Shown in pieces: positions 42,685 through 51,369 of a stretch of 64,000 bases of DNA. The notes under the pieces were generated by a model. The model saw only the letters and a list, made by a program, of their open reading frames with translations. It made no database searches and was not told the DNA's origin. The DNA lies in NCBI RefSeq assembly GCF_014127105.1, contig NZ_CP059902.1, positions 2,944,001-3,008,000 of the forward strand, read 5' to 3'. The position numbers were made by a program, and so were the translations under genes. How positions within the stretch are numbered: the first letter of the stretch is position 1; each line of letters starts with the position of its first letter. The stretch is from Devosia sp. MC521 (GTDB lineage Bacteria > Pseudomonadota > Alphaproteobacteria > Rhizobiales > Devosiaceae).

Positions 42685-44208
42685 TTAGGCCACCTTCACG
42701 CCGGAGGCCCGGCCGTAGCAAAGATTGATAAGAGTGTCTTCGGCGAGCTCCTCGGCATCGACAATGGTGTCGAACTGCCCCTCGCGCATCACCGCGATCC
42801 TGTCGCTCATGCCCAAAAGCTCAGGCAGATCGGTCGACACCAGAATAATGGCCGTGCCCTTGGCAGCCAGATCGCGCAGGATGGTGTAAATATCAAACTT
42901 GGCGCCCACATCGACGCCGCGCGTCGGCTCTTCCAAGAGCAGCAGTTTTGGCGGCCCCGCCACCACGCGACCAAAGACAACCTTCTGCTGATTGCCGCCG
43001 GAGAGCTCATAAACGGGCTGGCCAACACTGGCCGCCTTCAAGCGCATCGCCGCGCCGGTTTCGCTCGCATAGGCCTTCTCATGCCCCGGCTTGAGCCACA
43101 CCCCCGCCGCGCTATGGCGCTTCAAATGGGCAACGGTAATGTTCTCATAGATCGGGCGCTGCATGAACAGCCCCTCAGCCCGTCGCTCGCGTGGCACATA
43201 GGCAACGCCCGCTTCCCAGGCCGCCCCCGGCGATTTCGGCGCATAAGCCACTCCGTCGAGGGTTAAGCGCCCGCTCGTGATCTTCTGGTCGCCAAACAGC
43301 GCCCGGATCAATTCGCCCTGCCCCGAACCGGAAAGCCCGGCAATGCCGAAAATCTCCCCGGGACGGACCGCAAATTCAATCGCTCCAATACCCTTGGCCA
43401 TCAGCCCTTGAGCCGCAAAGGCCTCGCCCTCGCCCGGCTGCGACACCGCCTTTGGGAAAGCCTCGTCCACCCGCCGTCCGATCATCATGGCAATGAGATC
43501 GTCCTGCGTAATATTGCTCATCGCGCCGCTGTCGATGGAGGTGCCATCACGCAAAACCGTGGCCTTGTCACACAGCGCCATAATCTCATCGAGCCGGTGC
43601 GACACATAAAGGACCGAGCTGCCCGATGCGCGAATCTCGCGCAAAACCTTGAATAGCCTCTCACTCTCGTCGCGCGTCAGCGCCGCCGTCGGCTCGTCGA
43701 GCACATAGACCTTGGCGTCATCGAGCAGCGCCGCCGAAATACGCACCAACATCTGATCGCCCAGCGACAGCTCGCCCAGCGTGCGGCGCGGATCAATATG
43801 GTCGATCCCCAGCCGCGTCAGCGCCCGTTGCGCTTCCGAGTTCAGCGCAGCCCAATCGACAAAAACACCCGCCCGGCGCGGATAGTCGCGGCCAATGAAA
43901 ATGTTCTCGGCCACCGACAGGGTCGGCACAACATTGAATTCCTGATGGATAAATCGCAGGCCCAGATTATAGGCCGCCTTAGTACCCTCGATGCTCACCA
44001 GCGCGCCATCAACACGGATCTCAGCGCTATCGGGCGTCACCACCCCGGCGAGAATTTTGATGAGCGTCGATTTCCCCGCGCCATTTTCGCCCATAAGCGC
44101 ATGGATTTCGCCGGGAGCGACCACAAGGTCCGCCCCTTTTAACGCAGGCACGCCCGCGTAGGATTTCGTAACTCGGGTCGCGGAAAGAAGCGGAGTGGGA
44201 GAGGCCAT
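42685..44208 (-). CDS. Sugar ABC transporter ATPase, dual domain (RbsA/MglA-like)
   Basis: 507 residues from the ATG at 44208, with AAGGGAG eight bases upstream; a GTG at 44217 is less likely. First domain: GENGAGKST, LSLGDQMLV and YVLDEPTAAL. Second domain: a degenerate Walker A (GLSGSGQGE) and LSGGNQQKV. This split is normal for the carbohydrate CUT2 class. Powers the RbsC-like permease. Confidence 0.93.
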   Translation of the reverse strand: MASPTPLLSATRVTKSYAGVPALKGADLVVAPGEIHALMGENGAGKSTLIKILAGVVTPDSAEIRVDGALVSIEGTKAAYNLGLRFIHQEFNVVPTLSVAENIFIGRDYPRRAGVFVDWAALNSEAQRALTRLGIDHIDPRRTLGELSLGDQMLVRISAALLDDAKVYVLDEPTAALTRDESERLFKVLREIRASGSSVLYVSHRLDEIMALCDKATVLRDGTSIDSGAMSNITQDDLIAMMIGRRVDEAFPKAVSQPGEGEAFAAQGLMAKGIGAIEFAVRPGEIFGIAGLSGSGQGELIRALFGDQKITSGRLTLDGVAYAPKSPGAAWEAGVAYVPRERRAEGLFMQRPIYENITVAHLKRHSAAGVWLKPGHEKAYASETGAAMRLKAASVGQPVYELSGGNQQKVVFGRVVAGPPKLLLLEEPTRGVDVGAKFDIYTILRDLAAKGTAIILVSTDLPELLGMSDRIAVMREGQFDTIVDAEELAEDTLINLCYGRASGVKVA

Positions 44209-44249
44209 AATGGCCACTCCCTTAACGCGGAAATTTGAGCCCGCGCAAC

Positions 44250-45176
44250 TTATTCGGCAGCGTTTGCCGAAGTTACGAGCTTGGTTGGCACATAAATCGC
44301 CGACTGGCGGATGTCTTCGCCGGCAAGAACACGCGCAACTGCGTCTGCGGTTGCCGCGCCAATCCCCGCAAAGTCCTGCGCCACCGAAGCTTCGAAATTG
44401 CCGCCAGCAGCAATCGCTTCCTTGGCCTGTGGGTTGGCGTCGATCCCGGTGATGATGATGCCTTCGCCTTCGCGACCAGCCGCTTCAATCGCCTGCAGCA
44501 CGCCCAGTGCTGGCTGATCCCAAGCCGCCCACACAGCCTTGATGCTGCCTGGCTCTGGGTTTGCCGCAAGGATTGCTTCCATCTTGGCGCGGCTATCGGC
44601 GATACCGCCGTCCGACACGTCTGGGGTTACGCGGTCGATCACCTTGATATCGGGGAAGTTGCCAAACACGGCATCCGCCACTACGCCACGCACCTGCACC
44701 GGTGGGAAGGCTTCAAAGATGAACATCACCACATTGCCTTCGCCGCCGATACGATCAGCAACATAGGTCGAGGTTTCCGCTGCCATGGCGTAGCCATTGG
44801 AGGTCACATTGGTCACAAGCAGGCTATCTGCGCCCGCATCCATGCCGAACACCGGAATGCCAGCGTCCTTGGCGGTCTGCAGCCCTGCGGTCACCTGTGC
44901 CGGGTCAACGTTGATCACAATGGCATCAACACCCTGAATGACGAGATCTTCAATGCGGCTGATGACAGCGGCGACGTCGCCTGCAGTGTCGATGACGTTG
45001 ACATCCCAGTCCTGCCCCTCGGCATAGTCTTGGAACGCTTCAACGTAAAATTGCGTGCCCGGCTGCGCCATATAAGGGGTGACAATCGCCACCTTGCTCG
45101 CGGCGAATGCGGCACTCGAAGACAAAACTGCAAGCGTAAGAGCCAAGCCGGATACGGCGAGCTTTGTGCGCGACAT
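44250..45176 (-). CDS. Sugar-binding periplasmic protein (RbsB-like)
   Basis: 308 residues from the ATG at 45176, with GGAGGGAA upstream; a longer in-frame extension to 45338 has no family similarity. Signal peptide about residues 1-26 (LAVSGLALTLAVLSSSAAFA). Peripla_BP_4 fold with MAQPGTQFYVEAFQDYAEG, VDAIVINVDPAQ and GIDANPQAKEAI. Receptor for a pentose or similar sugar. A xylulokinase-like gene is divergent, so a pentose or pentitol is the best guess. Confidence 0.92.
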   Translation of the reverse strand: MSRTKLAVSGLALTLAVLSSSAAFAASKVAIVTPYMAQPGTQFYVEAFQDYAEGQDWDVNVIDTAGDVAAVISRIEDLVIQGVDAIVINVDPAQVTAGLQTAKDAGIPVFGMDAGADSLLVTNVTSNGYAMAAETSTYVADRIGGEGNVVMFIFEAFPPVQVRGVVADAVFGNFPDIKVIDRVTPDVSDGGIADSRAKMEAILAANPEPGSIKAVWAAWDQPALGVLQAIEAAGREGEGIIITGIDANPQAKEAIAAGGNFEASVAQDFAGIGAATADAVARVLAGEDIRQSAIYVPTKLVTSANAAE

Positions 45177-45205
45177 TGGAAAAATTCCCTCCACATAATT
45201 TCCGG

Positions 45206-45222
45206 AGGCAAACCAATTGCCT
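45206..45222. promoter_or_regulatory. Candidate operator between sugar ABC operon and sugar kinase
   Basis: AGGCAA, five bases, TTGCCT: perfect 6-bp arms in the 125-base divergent gap, placed where it could control both promoters. No regulator gene is adjacent. Confidence 0.4.
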
Positions 45223-45301
45223 ACGGTTGTTTTCCTTTGTGGTGGGGGCACTATATGAGCCAAATAGCGCTGAGCAAGTAGCGAATTGGACGGAGACGAG
45301 C

Positions 45302-46750
45302 ATGGCCCTGACCCTAATCGGTATTGACGTCGGGACAACCGCGACCAAAGCCATCCTCATTGATGCCTCCGGCCAGCAAATTTCGAGCTTTTCGCGCGCC
45401 CACCCAATGGATCGGTCAGAGGCCGGCAAAGCCGAGCAATCCCCCGATACTTGGGTGGAAAGTGTCCTCGCCGCCCTCGCCCAATTTGCCAAGGTCGCGG
45501 ATTTGTCTGAGCTAGCGGGCATTGGCCTCACCTCGCAGGTCAACTCTCATGTGTTTGTTGGCAAAGACAGGAAGGCACTGCGCCCAGCCCTCACATGGCA
45601 AGACACCCGTGCCGCCACCGATGCCGCCAAGGTCGACGCCGCCGTCACCACCGAACAGAAAACCAAATGGTTCGGCGGCCCCGTGCCGATTGACGCCAGC
45701 CACGCTCTCTCGCGCATGGCCTATATTGCCCGCACCGAACCTGAAGTTTGGAACCAGACTTGGCAGGTCCTGCTCCCCAAAGACTACATTGCTCTCCAAC
45801 TCACAGGCGCACTCGCGTCCGATCCTGTGGCCGCTGTCGGCCTCGTCAACGAGGCTGGCGCCTATGTCTCCGAGCTGCTCGATCTGCTCCCCGGCGCCGA
45901 GGCGCGCCTCCCCCCGCTCTTTTCCTATGAACACGTCGTCGGCACGGTGAGCGCCGGACTTCCCGGCGCCGGTGCACCCGTCTGCGTTGGCGCCATGGAT
46001 GCTTGGGCAGGCATGTTCGGCTGCGGCGTCGCTGAACACGGCGACGCCATGTACCAATCCGGCACCAGCGAAGTGATGGGCATTGTCTCCAACACAATTG
46101 TGCCAACCCCCGGCGTCATTCTCTTCCCGCCCTATCAGGGCATTCGTATGCATGCTGCCCCCACTCAGTCGGGTGGCGCTTCGCTCACCTGGCTTTCGGG
46201 CCTCCTCAATCGCCCCATCGGCGAGTTGGCGGCACTGGCGAGAGATGTCGACATCACCGCCCAAACCCCGCTTTTCCTTCCCCATCTGGCAGGCGAACGC
46301 GCCCCGATCTGGGATGCGCAATCGCGCGGTGTTTTCGCCAATCTCTCTTCGGCCACCACGCCGGGAGACATGGCAATTTCCGTGCTCGAAGGGGTCGCCC
46401 ACTCAGCCCGCTGGGCGCTTGAAGCCCTCATCAGCTCAGCCGATCTCACACCCGAAACCCTGCGCATTGGCGGGGGCGGCGCACAGTCCGATTTGTGGTG
46501 TCAAATTCGCGCCGATGTCTTGGGCATCCCGCTTGAGCGCGCCAGCGGCGACGCCACCGCAGCGCTCGGGGCGGCAATTATCGCTGGCGTTGGCAGCCAG
46601 GTTTTCGCCTCCCTGCCTGCGGCCGTCCGCAGTCTCGTCCACTTCGACAAAACCTTTGTGCCCAATGCCGCCAACTCAGCGTTTTACGCTGCCCGCCACG
46701 GCCAATTCCGAACGCTCTACCAGCAGATGAAAGCGCTCAATTTCGCGTAA
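45302..46750 (+). CDS. FGGY-family carbohydrate kinase (xylulokinase-like)
   Basis: 482 residues from the ATG at 45302, preceded by GGACGGAGACGAG. N-terminal ATPase fold starts LIGIDVGTTATKAILID. The second FGGY domain has PHLAGERAPIWDAQSRGVF and the nucleotide-binding IGGGGAQSDLWCQIRADVLGIP. LTSQVNSHVFVG and WQDTRAATDA are the sugar-site region. It phosphorylates the imported sugar or its keto derivative in the cytoplasm. Xylulokinase is the nearest pattern, but ribulose or other ketose kinases cannot be excluded. Confidence 0.87.
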   Translation: MALTLIGIDVGTTATKAILIDASGQQISSFSRAHPMDRSEAGKAEQSPDTWVESVLAALAQFAKVADLSELAGIGLTSQVNSHVFVGKDRKALRPALTWQDTRAATDAAKVDAAVTTEQKTKWFGGPVPIDASHALSRMAYIARTEPEVWNQTWQVLLPKDYIALQLTGALASDPVAAVGLVNEAGAYVSELLDLLPGAEARLPPLFSYEHVVGTVSAGLPGAGAPVCVGAMDAWAGMFGCGVAEHGDAMYQSGTSEVMGIVSNTIVPTPGVILFPPYQGIRMHAAPTQSGGASLTWLSGLLNRPIGELAALARDVDITAQTPLFLPHLAGERAPIWDAQSRGVFANLSSATTPGDMAISVLEGVAHSARWALEALISSADLTPETLRIGGGGAQSDLWCQIRADVLGIPLERASGDATAALGAAIIAGVGSQVFASLPAAVRSLVHFDKTFVPNAANSAFYAARHGQFRTLYQQMKALNFA

Positions 46751-46917
46751 GCAAGGGTCTGAAATGGCGTGACACAGCGCGTGCCGCCGGAAAATCCAAA
46801 TTTCTGAACTTCCGCGCGCCTTTAGCCTATGCCCTTGTCAATTCACGAGATAAACCAAAACCAGTGATTGCGGCGCTCACACGCGCTGAAAGCATATTTG
46901 AATGGAGTACCAATAAG

Positions 46918-47640
46918 ATGTCATCTCAGCCCAATATGCGGTGGGGCACTGCGGCCGCGACCCAGAGCAACGCCGCTTTTGACGAAGGCCTCCGCCAGCA
47001 CATGCTGCGCGTTTATAACTATATGGGTCTGGGCTTGGTCATCACCGGGCTGGTTGCCTTCTTCGTTGGCAACACGCCAGCGCTCTATGTCCCGATCTTT
47101 TCGTCGCCGCTCAAGTGGGTGGTGATGTTCGCCCCACTGGGCTTCGTGATGTTCTTCTCGTTCAAGATCAACACGCTCTCAGCCAGTGCGGCACAGGCCA
47201 TGTTCTGGGCCTTCTGCGGCATCATGGGCCTCTCCATGGCCTCGATCTTCCTCAACTTCACCGGCGCGAGCATTGCCCGCACCTTCTTCATCTCCGCTGC
47301 TATGTTCGGCGTGATGAGCCTTTACGGCTACACCACCAAGGCGAACTTGGCTAAGTTCGGCTCCTTCCTGATCATGGGTCTGATCGGCGTGGTCATCGCC
47401 TCGATCGTCAACATTTTCCTCGGCTCGAGCGTCCTGCAGTTCGCGGTCTCGATCATCGGCATCTTGGTTTTCCTCGGCCTCACGGCTTGGGATACCCAGT
47501 CGATCAAGGACCAGTATTCCGAACATAACGGCGTTGAAGGCAATCAGAAGCTCGCTGTGATGGGAGCGCTCTCGCTCTACCTCAGCTTCATCAATATCTT
47601 CCAACTGCTGCTCAGCCTGACCGGGCAACAAGAGGACTAA
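46918..47640 (+). CDS. Bax inhibitor-1 / YccA family membrane protein
   Basis: 240 residues from the ATG at 46918. Seven membrane helices after a 45-residue cytoplasmic lead. BI-1 features include VYNYMGLGLVITGLVAFFVG and the C-terminal LTAWDTQSIKDQYSEHNG (Asp pair region) followed by LYLSFINIFQLLLSL. Family members are pH-sensitive calcium leak channels or stress proteins. Single gene with its own ribosome site (TGGAG). An earlier in-frame start at 46864 is not favoured. Confidence 0.9.
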   Translation: MSSQPNMRWGTAAATQSNAAFDEGLRQHMLRVYNYMGLGLVITGLVAFFVGNTPALYVPIFSSPLKWVVMFAPLGFVMFFSFKINTLSASAAQAMFWAFCGIMGLSMASIFLNFTGASIARTFFISAAMFGVMSLYGYTTKANLAKFGSFLIMGLIGVVIASIVNIFLGSSVLQFAVSIIGILVFLGLTAWDTQSIKDQYSEHNGVEGNQKLAVMGALSLYLSFINIFQLLLSLTGQQED

Positions 47641-47702
47641 TCTTTTGGCGCGCTGTAGGGTATTGATCTTACAGCGCTCCTCCTTTCGGCCAAGGATTGC
47701 CA

Positions 47703-48338
47703 ATGTTGAATGAAGATCCCAGCGCGCGCGTTACCGACGAAGCCTATAGCCTCTCTACCGCTCTGCAGCGGATCGCGGACCGCACCGACCGTGACCGCAT
47801 CTTCATTCGCGATCTTCTAGCCGAACTCGACCAGCGGGCCATTGCGGCCATGCTCTTTGTTTTCGCCGTCCCCAACACCATCCCCGTGCCACCCGGCGTT
47901 TCGGGCGTTTTGGGTGCGCCGCTGCTGTTTCTGGCCGCGCAGCTCATGCTGGGCCGCGCCCCTTGGTTGCCTGCCCTGATCGCTGACCGCTCGTTTGCGC
48001 GGGCCGACTTCGCCCGCATCCTCAATAAAATTGGCCCGTGGCTGGCAAAGGCCGAGCGCCTCATGCGCCCGCGCCTCACTGTCCTGACCAAGCCGCCCGC
48101 CGAATACATCATCGGCGCGATCATGCTCGTTCTGGCGATAGTGCTGTTCCTGCCCATTCCGCTCGGCAACATGCTCCCCGCCATTGCCATCTGCATTCTG
48201 GCGCTCGGGCTCATCCAGCGTGATGGCCTATGGGTCATCGCAGGCACGGTCACAGCCATAGTTTCAGTCATTATCGTTTCAGGCGTCGTTGCAGCCTTTG
48301 CCTTCGCCGCCTGGCTGGCCTTAACGGCCATATTCTGA
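47703..48338 (+). CDS. ExoD family exopolysaccharide-associated membrane protein
   Basis: 211 residues from the ATG at 47703; a TTG two codons earlier is possible. It has the ExoD pattern IFIRDLLAELDQRAIAAMLFVFAVPNTIP then PPGVSGVLGAPLLFLAAQLMLGR, with about four membrane helices. ExoD of Sinorhizobium affects exopolysaccharide and alkaline tolerance; its molecular action is not settled. It starts 62 bases after the BI-1 gene. Confidence 0.88.
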   Translation: MLNEDPSARVTDEAYSLSTALQRIADRTDRDRIFIRDLLAELDQRAIAAMLFVFAVPNTIPVPPGVSGVLGAPLLFLAAQLMLGRAPWLPALIADRSFARADFARILNKIGPWLAKAERLMRPRLTVLTKPPAEYIIGAIMLVLAIVLFLPIPLGNMLPAIAICILALGLIQRDGLWVIAGTVTAIVSVIIVSGVVAAFAFAAWLALTAIF

Positions 48339-48382
48339 TCGCCAAACCCGCTCCCCCGCGCGCTAGACCACGAGGAAATTCT

Positions 48383-49126
48383 ATGTCGCTCGCCTTGTCC
48401 AATCTTCTGCTTGCCCAGCATAATGCCGGAACACTGATCGAAACCCTCGACGAAAACCTAGTCCCCAAAGACCGGGCTGAGGCCTATGTGGTGCAGTCAG
48501 AAGTCGTCGCCGCGCTCGGCCCGATTGGCGCATGGAAAGTGCAGCCCTATCCTGCCGACGCTGAGCCACTTGCCTCCCCTATTCCTGCCAGCTTCGTCTT
48601 CCCAGCGGGCGACGCAATCGCGCTCAACACCAAAGCCGCTCTGCTTGTCGAGGCTGAAGTTGCGGTGACGCTCAAGAGCGACCTACCAGCGTTTGATGGC
48701 ACCTATGGCCCAGACGACGTGCTCGCCGCCATTGGCACCACGCAGCTGGCCATCGAAATCCTCGGACCCCGCTTTGCCAATCCAGCAGCCACCCCATCGC
48801 TCGCCGGTATTGCCGATTTCCAGAGCAATGGCGCTGTCATTTTCGGCAAGTCCCGCTCCTTTGGCGATCTGGCCGAACTGGGCACGCTCGACATGGATCT
48901 GCTGGTTGATGGCGCGTCCATTGGCAAGGTCACCGAAGGCCCAACCACCGAACGCACGCTGCGCTCGCTCGCTTGGCTCGCCAACCACGCCGTTTCGCGC
49001 GGCACCCCACTCAAGGCTGGCGATGTGATCATCACCGGCGCGCGCATTGGCGCTCTACCGCTCAACGGCAAGACCATCACCATCACCGCACCTGGTTTTG
49101 AAACCATCACCGCAACGCTCGTCTAA
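48383..49126 (+). CDS. Fumarylacetoacetase-family protein (2-keto-4-pentenoate hydratase-like)
   Basis: 247 residues from the ATG at 48383, with CGAGGAAA upstream. FAH/MhpD fold: ALGPIGAWKVQPY, the metal-binding Glu pair in LLVEAEVAVTLKSDLP, and ending LNGKTITITAPGFETITATLV. Members hydrate 2-oxopent-4-enoates, decarboxylate oxaloacetate-type acids or cleave acylpyruvates. It stands 44 bases after exoD with no aromatic meta-cleavage genes adjacent, so the substrate is open. Confidence 0.82.
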   Translation: MSLALSNLLLAQHNAGTLIETLDENLVPKDRAEAYVVQSEVVAALGPIGAWKVQPYPADAEPLASPIPASFVFPAGDAIALNTKAALLVEAEVAVTLKSDLPAFDGTYGPDDVLAAIGTTQLAIEILGPRFANPAATPSLAGIADFQSNGAVIFGKSRSFGDLAELGTLDMDLLVDGASIGKVTEGPTTERTLRSLAWLANHAVSRGTPLKAGDVIITGARIGALPLNGKTITITAPGFETITATLV

Positions 49127-49464
49127 TCCAGTTTAGACGTCACGCATTTTCTCAAGGGCTGCACCTCGGTGTAGCCCTTAGTTTTGAGCGCCATCCCCGC
49201 CCTATCAATTTGAGGTATTATCGAGAAACCGCCAGTCGGACTTCGACGGCCAGCACCGCGCCAACTGCGCAGTTTGAAATCCCCAACATGTCTCAAGCTT
49301 TAGCGCACGTAGCCGCCTCGTTTGCGGCCATCAACAAGCCCCCAACGGCCTATCCCGCGCCCAAGCTCAAGCCCATAAGTGCCAGCCAAAAGCCACAGCA
49401 ACGCCCATGCCTACAGCACTAGCGACCAGCTATACTGATCATGTTTTCAATGTAGGGAAATAAG
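49127..49464. other. Intergenic region between FAH-family gene and tRNA-Phe
   Basis: 338 bases. No supported gene. A plus-strand frame at 49210-49422 and minus-strand frames here lack a ribosome site and family features. No repeat or hairpin with a T-run was seen. Confidence 0.5.
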
Positions 49465-49540
49465 TGGTGCCCGGAACCGGAATCGAACCAGTGACACGCG
49501 GATTTTCAATCCGCTGCTCTACCAACTGAGCTACCCGGGC
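49465..49540 (-). tRNA. tRNA-Phe (anticodon GAA), copy 2
   Basis: 76 nt, identical over its full length to the copy at 41444-41519, with encoded CCA and loop TTGAAAA. Downstream flanks are also alike (AGGGAAA then AAG), while upstream flanks differ. This suggests duplication or gene conversion of the tRNA unit. Confidence 0.97.
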
Positions 49541-49635
49541 AACCATAATTCGCAACATTGCTGCGAACCGAGGGCCTTATAGGACATGTCTTTTTTCCGC
49601 GCAAGCAAGAACACCCGCTGTGGAAAAGAAACATT

Positions 49636-51060
49636 TCAACCCACAGTGATCCGCGCCAATTCAAAGTTCTTGGCGTTAATTTTCGGCACATCCCCGGCAA
49701 CGAGATCTGCCATAAGCTCCCCCGCGCCCAGCCCCTGCGTCAGGCCGAAAGTGAACCCGCCCATGACAAAAAGTCCCGGCGTACTCGGCACCGGGCTGAT
49801 CACCGGAATCTCGTCCTTAGCGACATCGACCATGCCACCCCAACGCTCGATAACACGCCCCTCCTAGAACGCCGGAAACTCGTCTTTCAGCCAGCCGAAA
49901 GAGGCATCCAGCGTGCCATCATTATGCGTTGGCGCCACAATACGGGCCCGCTCAAACGGCGTTTGCTGATCGAGCTTCCACGAGCGCTCAATGCCAAAAG
50001 ACCGCGGCAAATCAGAGCCTAAAGTCATATCAAGCGGCGTATCACCGGAGAGCATTTCCGGCAGAACCGGCAGAAAATCAAAGAGTAACGAGAAGCTATC
50101 GCGCAAAATCGGAGCGGTCATAAAACGAGGACCGTTCGAATAGCTCCCGTCCACTTCCTTGCGCCAAACCACACGCCCGGCTGCGCCCACAGCAGGCGGC
50201 CCCTCAACGCCCGCAATGCGTTGCTGGGACAGGTAAACCGGCAGAACCGGGAAGTTGATATCGGCGTTACCGAGGAACAGACGCGACCAGCTCCCACCCG
50301 CAACCACCAAGGCCTTCGTCCGCACCACCCCCTTTTCGGTGATGACATGGGACACCGCCCCACCCTCAGTTTCAAACCCGCGCACAGCACACTCGGTAAC
50401 AATGGTCACGCCCCGCGCCATCGCTCCTTCGGCAACAGCAGGCGCTGCAAACGCAGGCTCCATCCCGCCATCATCGTCTTGATAATACCCAGCTTTCCAC
50501 TCAGATTGCGCCCCGGGCAACAGTTGCTCCAGCTCTGCCCCCTCGACAAATCGAGCCCGAATAGGAGCCTGAATAGGCGCCACGGCTTCGGCCTTTGCCA
50601 GCCACGCACGCGCCTCTTCAATCTCGCTGTCTTCCTTGAAAGCCTGCACCCGCCCGTAGGCCCGATAACTCGTATCTTGCCCAATCCGGGCGTTCATCCC
50701 CTGCCAGAGCATTTTGCTCTGCTGACCAAGCTCGACAACCTCCTGCGGCAGGCCAAAATTGGTGACCTGCCCATAGGCTCGACTCGATTGCTCCGCGGCC
50801 ACTTGACCCTTTTCGCAAACGACGACGGAAAGGCCTTTTTCGGCCAGAAAGAATGCCGTGGAGACGCCCATGATCCCCGCGCCGATAATGACCACATCGG
50901 CTTCCGCCGGCAGGGTTCCTTGCCCGCTCACAGGCCGGGCGCGCGACGTCGACGCCTGCAAACTGCCCGGACGCAACGCCATGGGGATTGTGATCGCGCC
51001 AGCACCCGCGAGAAGCAGGGCTCCCGATCCAAGCAACACATTCCGTCGCGTCAGCTTCAT
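49636..51060 (-). pseudogene. DAO-family FAD oxidoreductase with in-frame TAG
   Basis: A continuous 474-codon frame apart from a TAG at codon 399 (49864-49866). Before the TAG: a twin-arginine-type signal (KLTRRNVLLGSGALLLAG), the FAD site DVVIIGAGIMGVSTAFFLAEKG, and the D-amino-acid dehydrogenase/glycine oxidase body. After the TAG the same frame goes on with sensible family sequence: VIERWGGMVDVAKDEIPVIS, then GLFVMGGFTFGLTQGLGAGE, the usual FAD-closing C-terminus. The shorter product would lack that last FAD contact, so it is probably inactive. ATG at 51060, preceded by GGGTGG. TAG is an ordinary stop elsewhere in this window, so a nonsense mutation (or base error) is likelier than recoding. 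Confidence 0.82.
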
Positions 51061-51218
51061 CCCGACCACCCTAAAATCACGTCATGACAACGGAACCGCA
51101 GGCGGCGTGGGTGGTTCCCCTTGATAACAATTGTGCAGATTTGCGCAGCGCATAGCGTCGTCCCTTGCCGCGAAAATCGCAGCATGAGCCGACCAAAAAA
51201 CAGAACGCTGAAGACCAA

Positions 51219-51250
51219 AAGGCCCCGAAAACTCTCGTTTTCAGGGCCTT
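51219..51250 (-). terminator. Terminator of tRNA-Met
   Basis: AAGGCCC-C-GAAAAC, TCTC loop, GTTTTC-A-GGGCCTT: stem of 13 pairs with one mismatch, 5 bases past the tRNA 3' end, followed on the minus strand by TTGGTC. Confidence 0.75.
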
Positions 51251-51255
51251 AAAAT

Positions 51256-51332
51256 TGGTAGCGAAGCCCAGATTTGAACTGGGGACACACGGATTATGAT
51301 TCCGCCGCTCTAACCAACTGAGCTACTCCGCC
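51256..51332 (-). tRNA. tRNA-Met (anticodon CAT), probably elongator
   Basis: 77 nt with encoded CCA. D-arm GCTCAGTTGGTTAGAGC, anticodon stem GCGGA/TCCGT with loop ATCATAA, T-arm CCCAG/CTGGG. The G1-U72 wobble and lack of the three G-C pairs in the anticodon stem argue against initiator tRNA. A lysidine-modified Ile tRNA is possible in principle but less likely by sequence style. Confidence 0.9.
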
Positions 51333-51369
51333 TCAAGGGCATCAGCGTTGTGCGCCGATGAGCGACTTA

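Noticed and set aside
49210..49422. 70-codon plus frame in the gap before the second tRNA-Phe
   Set aside because: No ribosome site, low-information Ala/Pro/Lys sequence, no neighbours to support it.
3501..49866. General recoding of TAG as a sense codon (two genes have in-frame TAG)
   Set aside because: TAG ends normal genes at 19448-19450 and 41374-41376; one of the two cases also has a frameshift, so mutation or sequence error is simpler.
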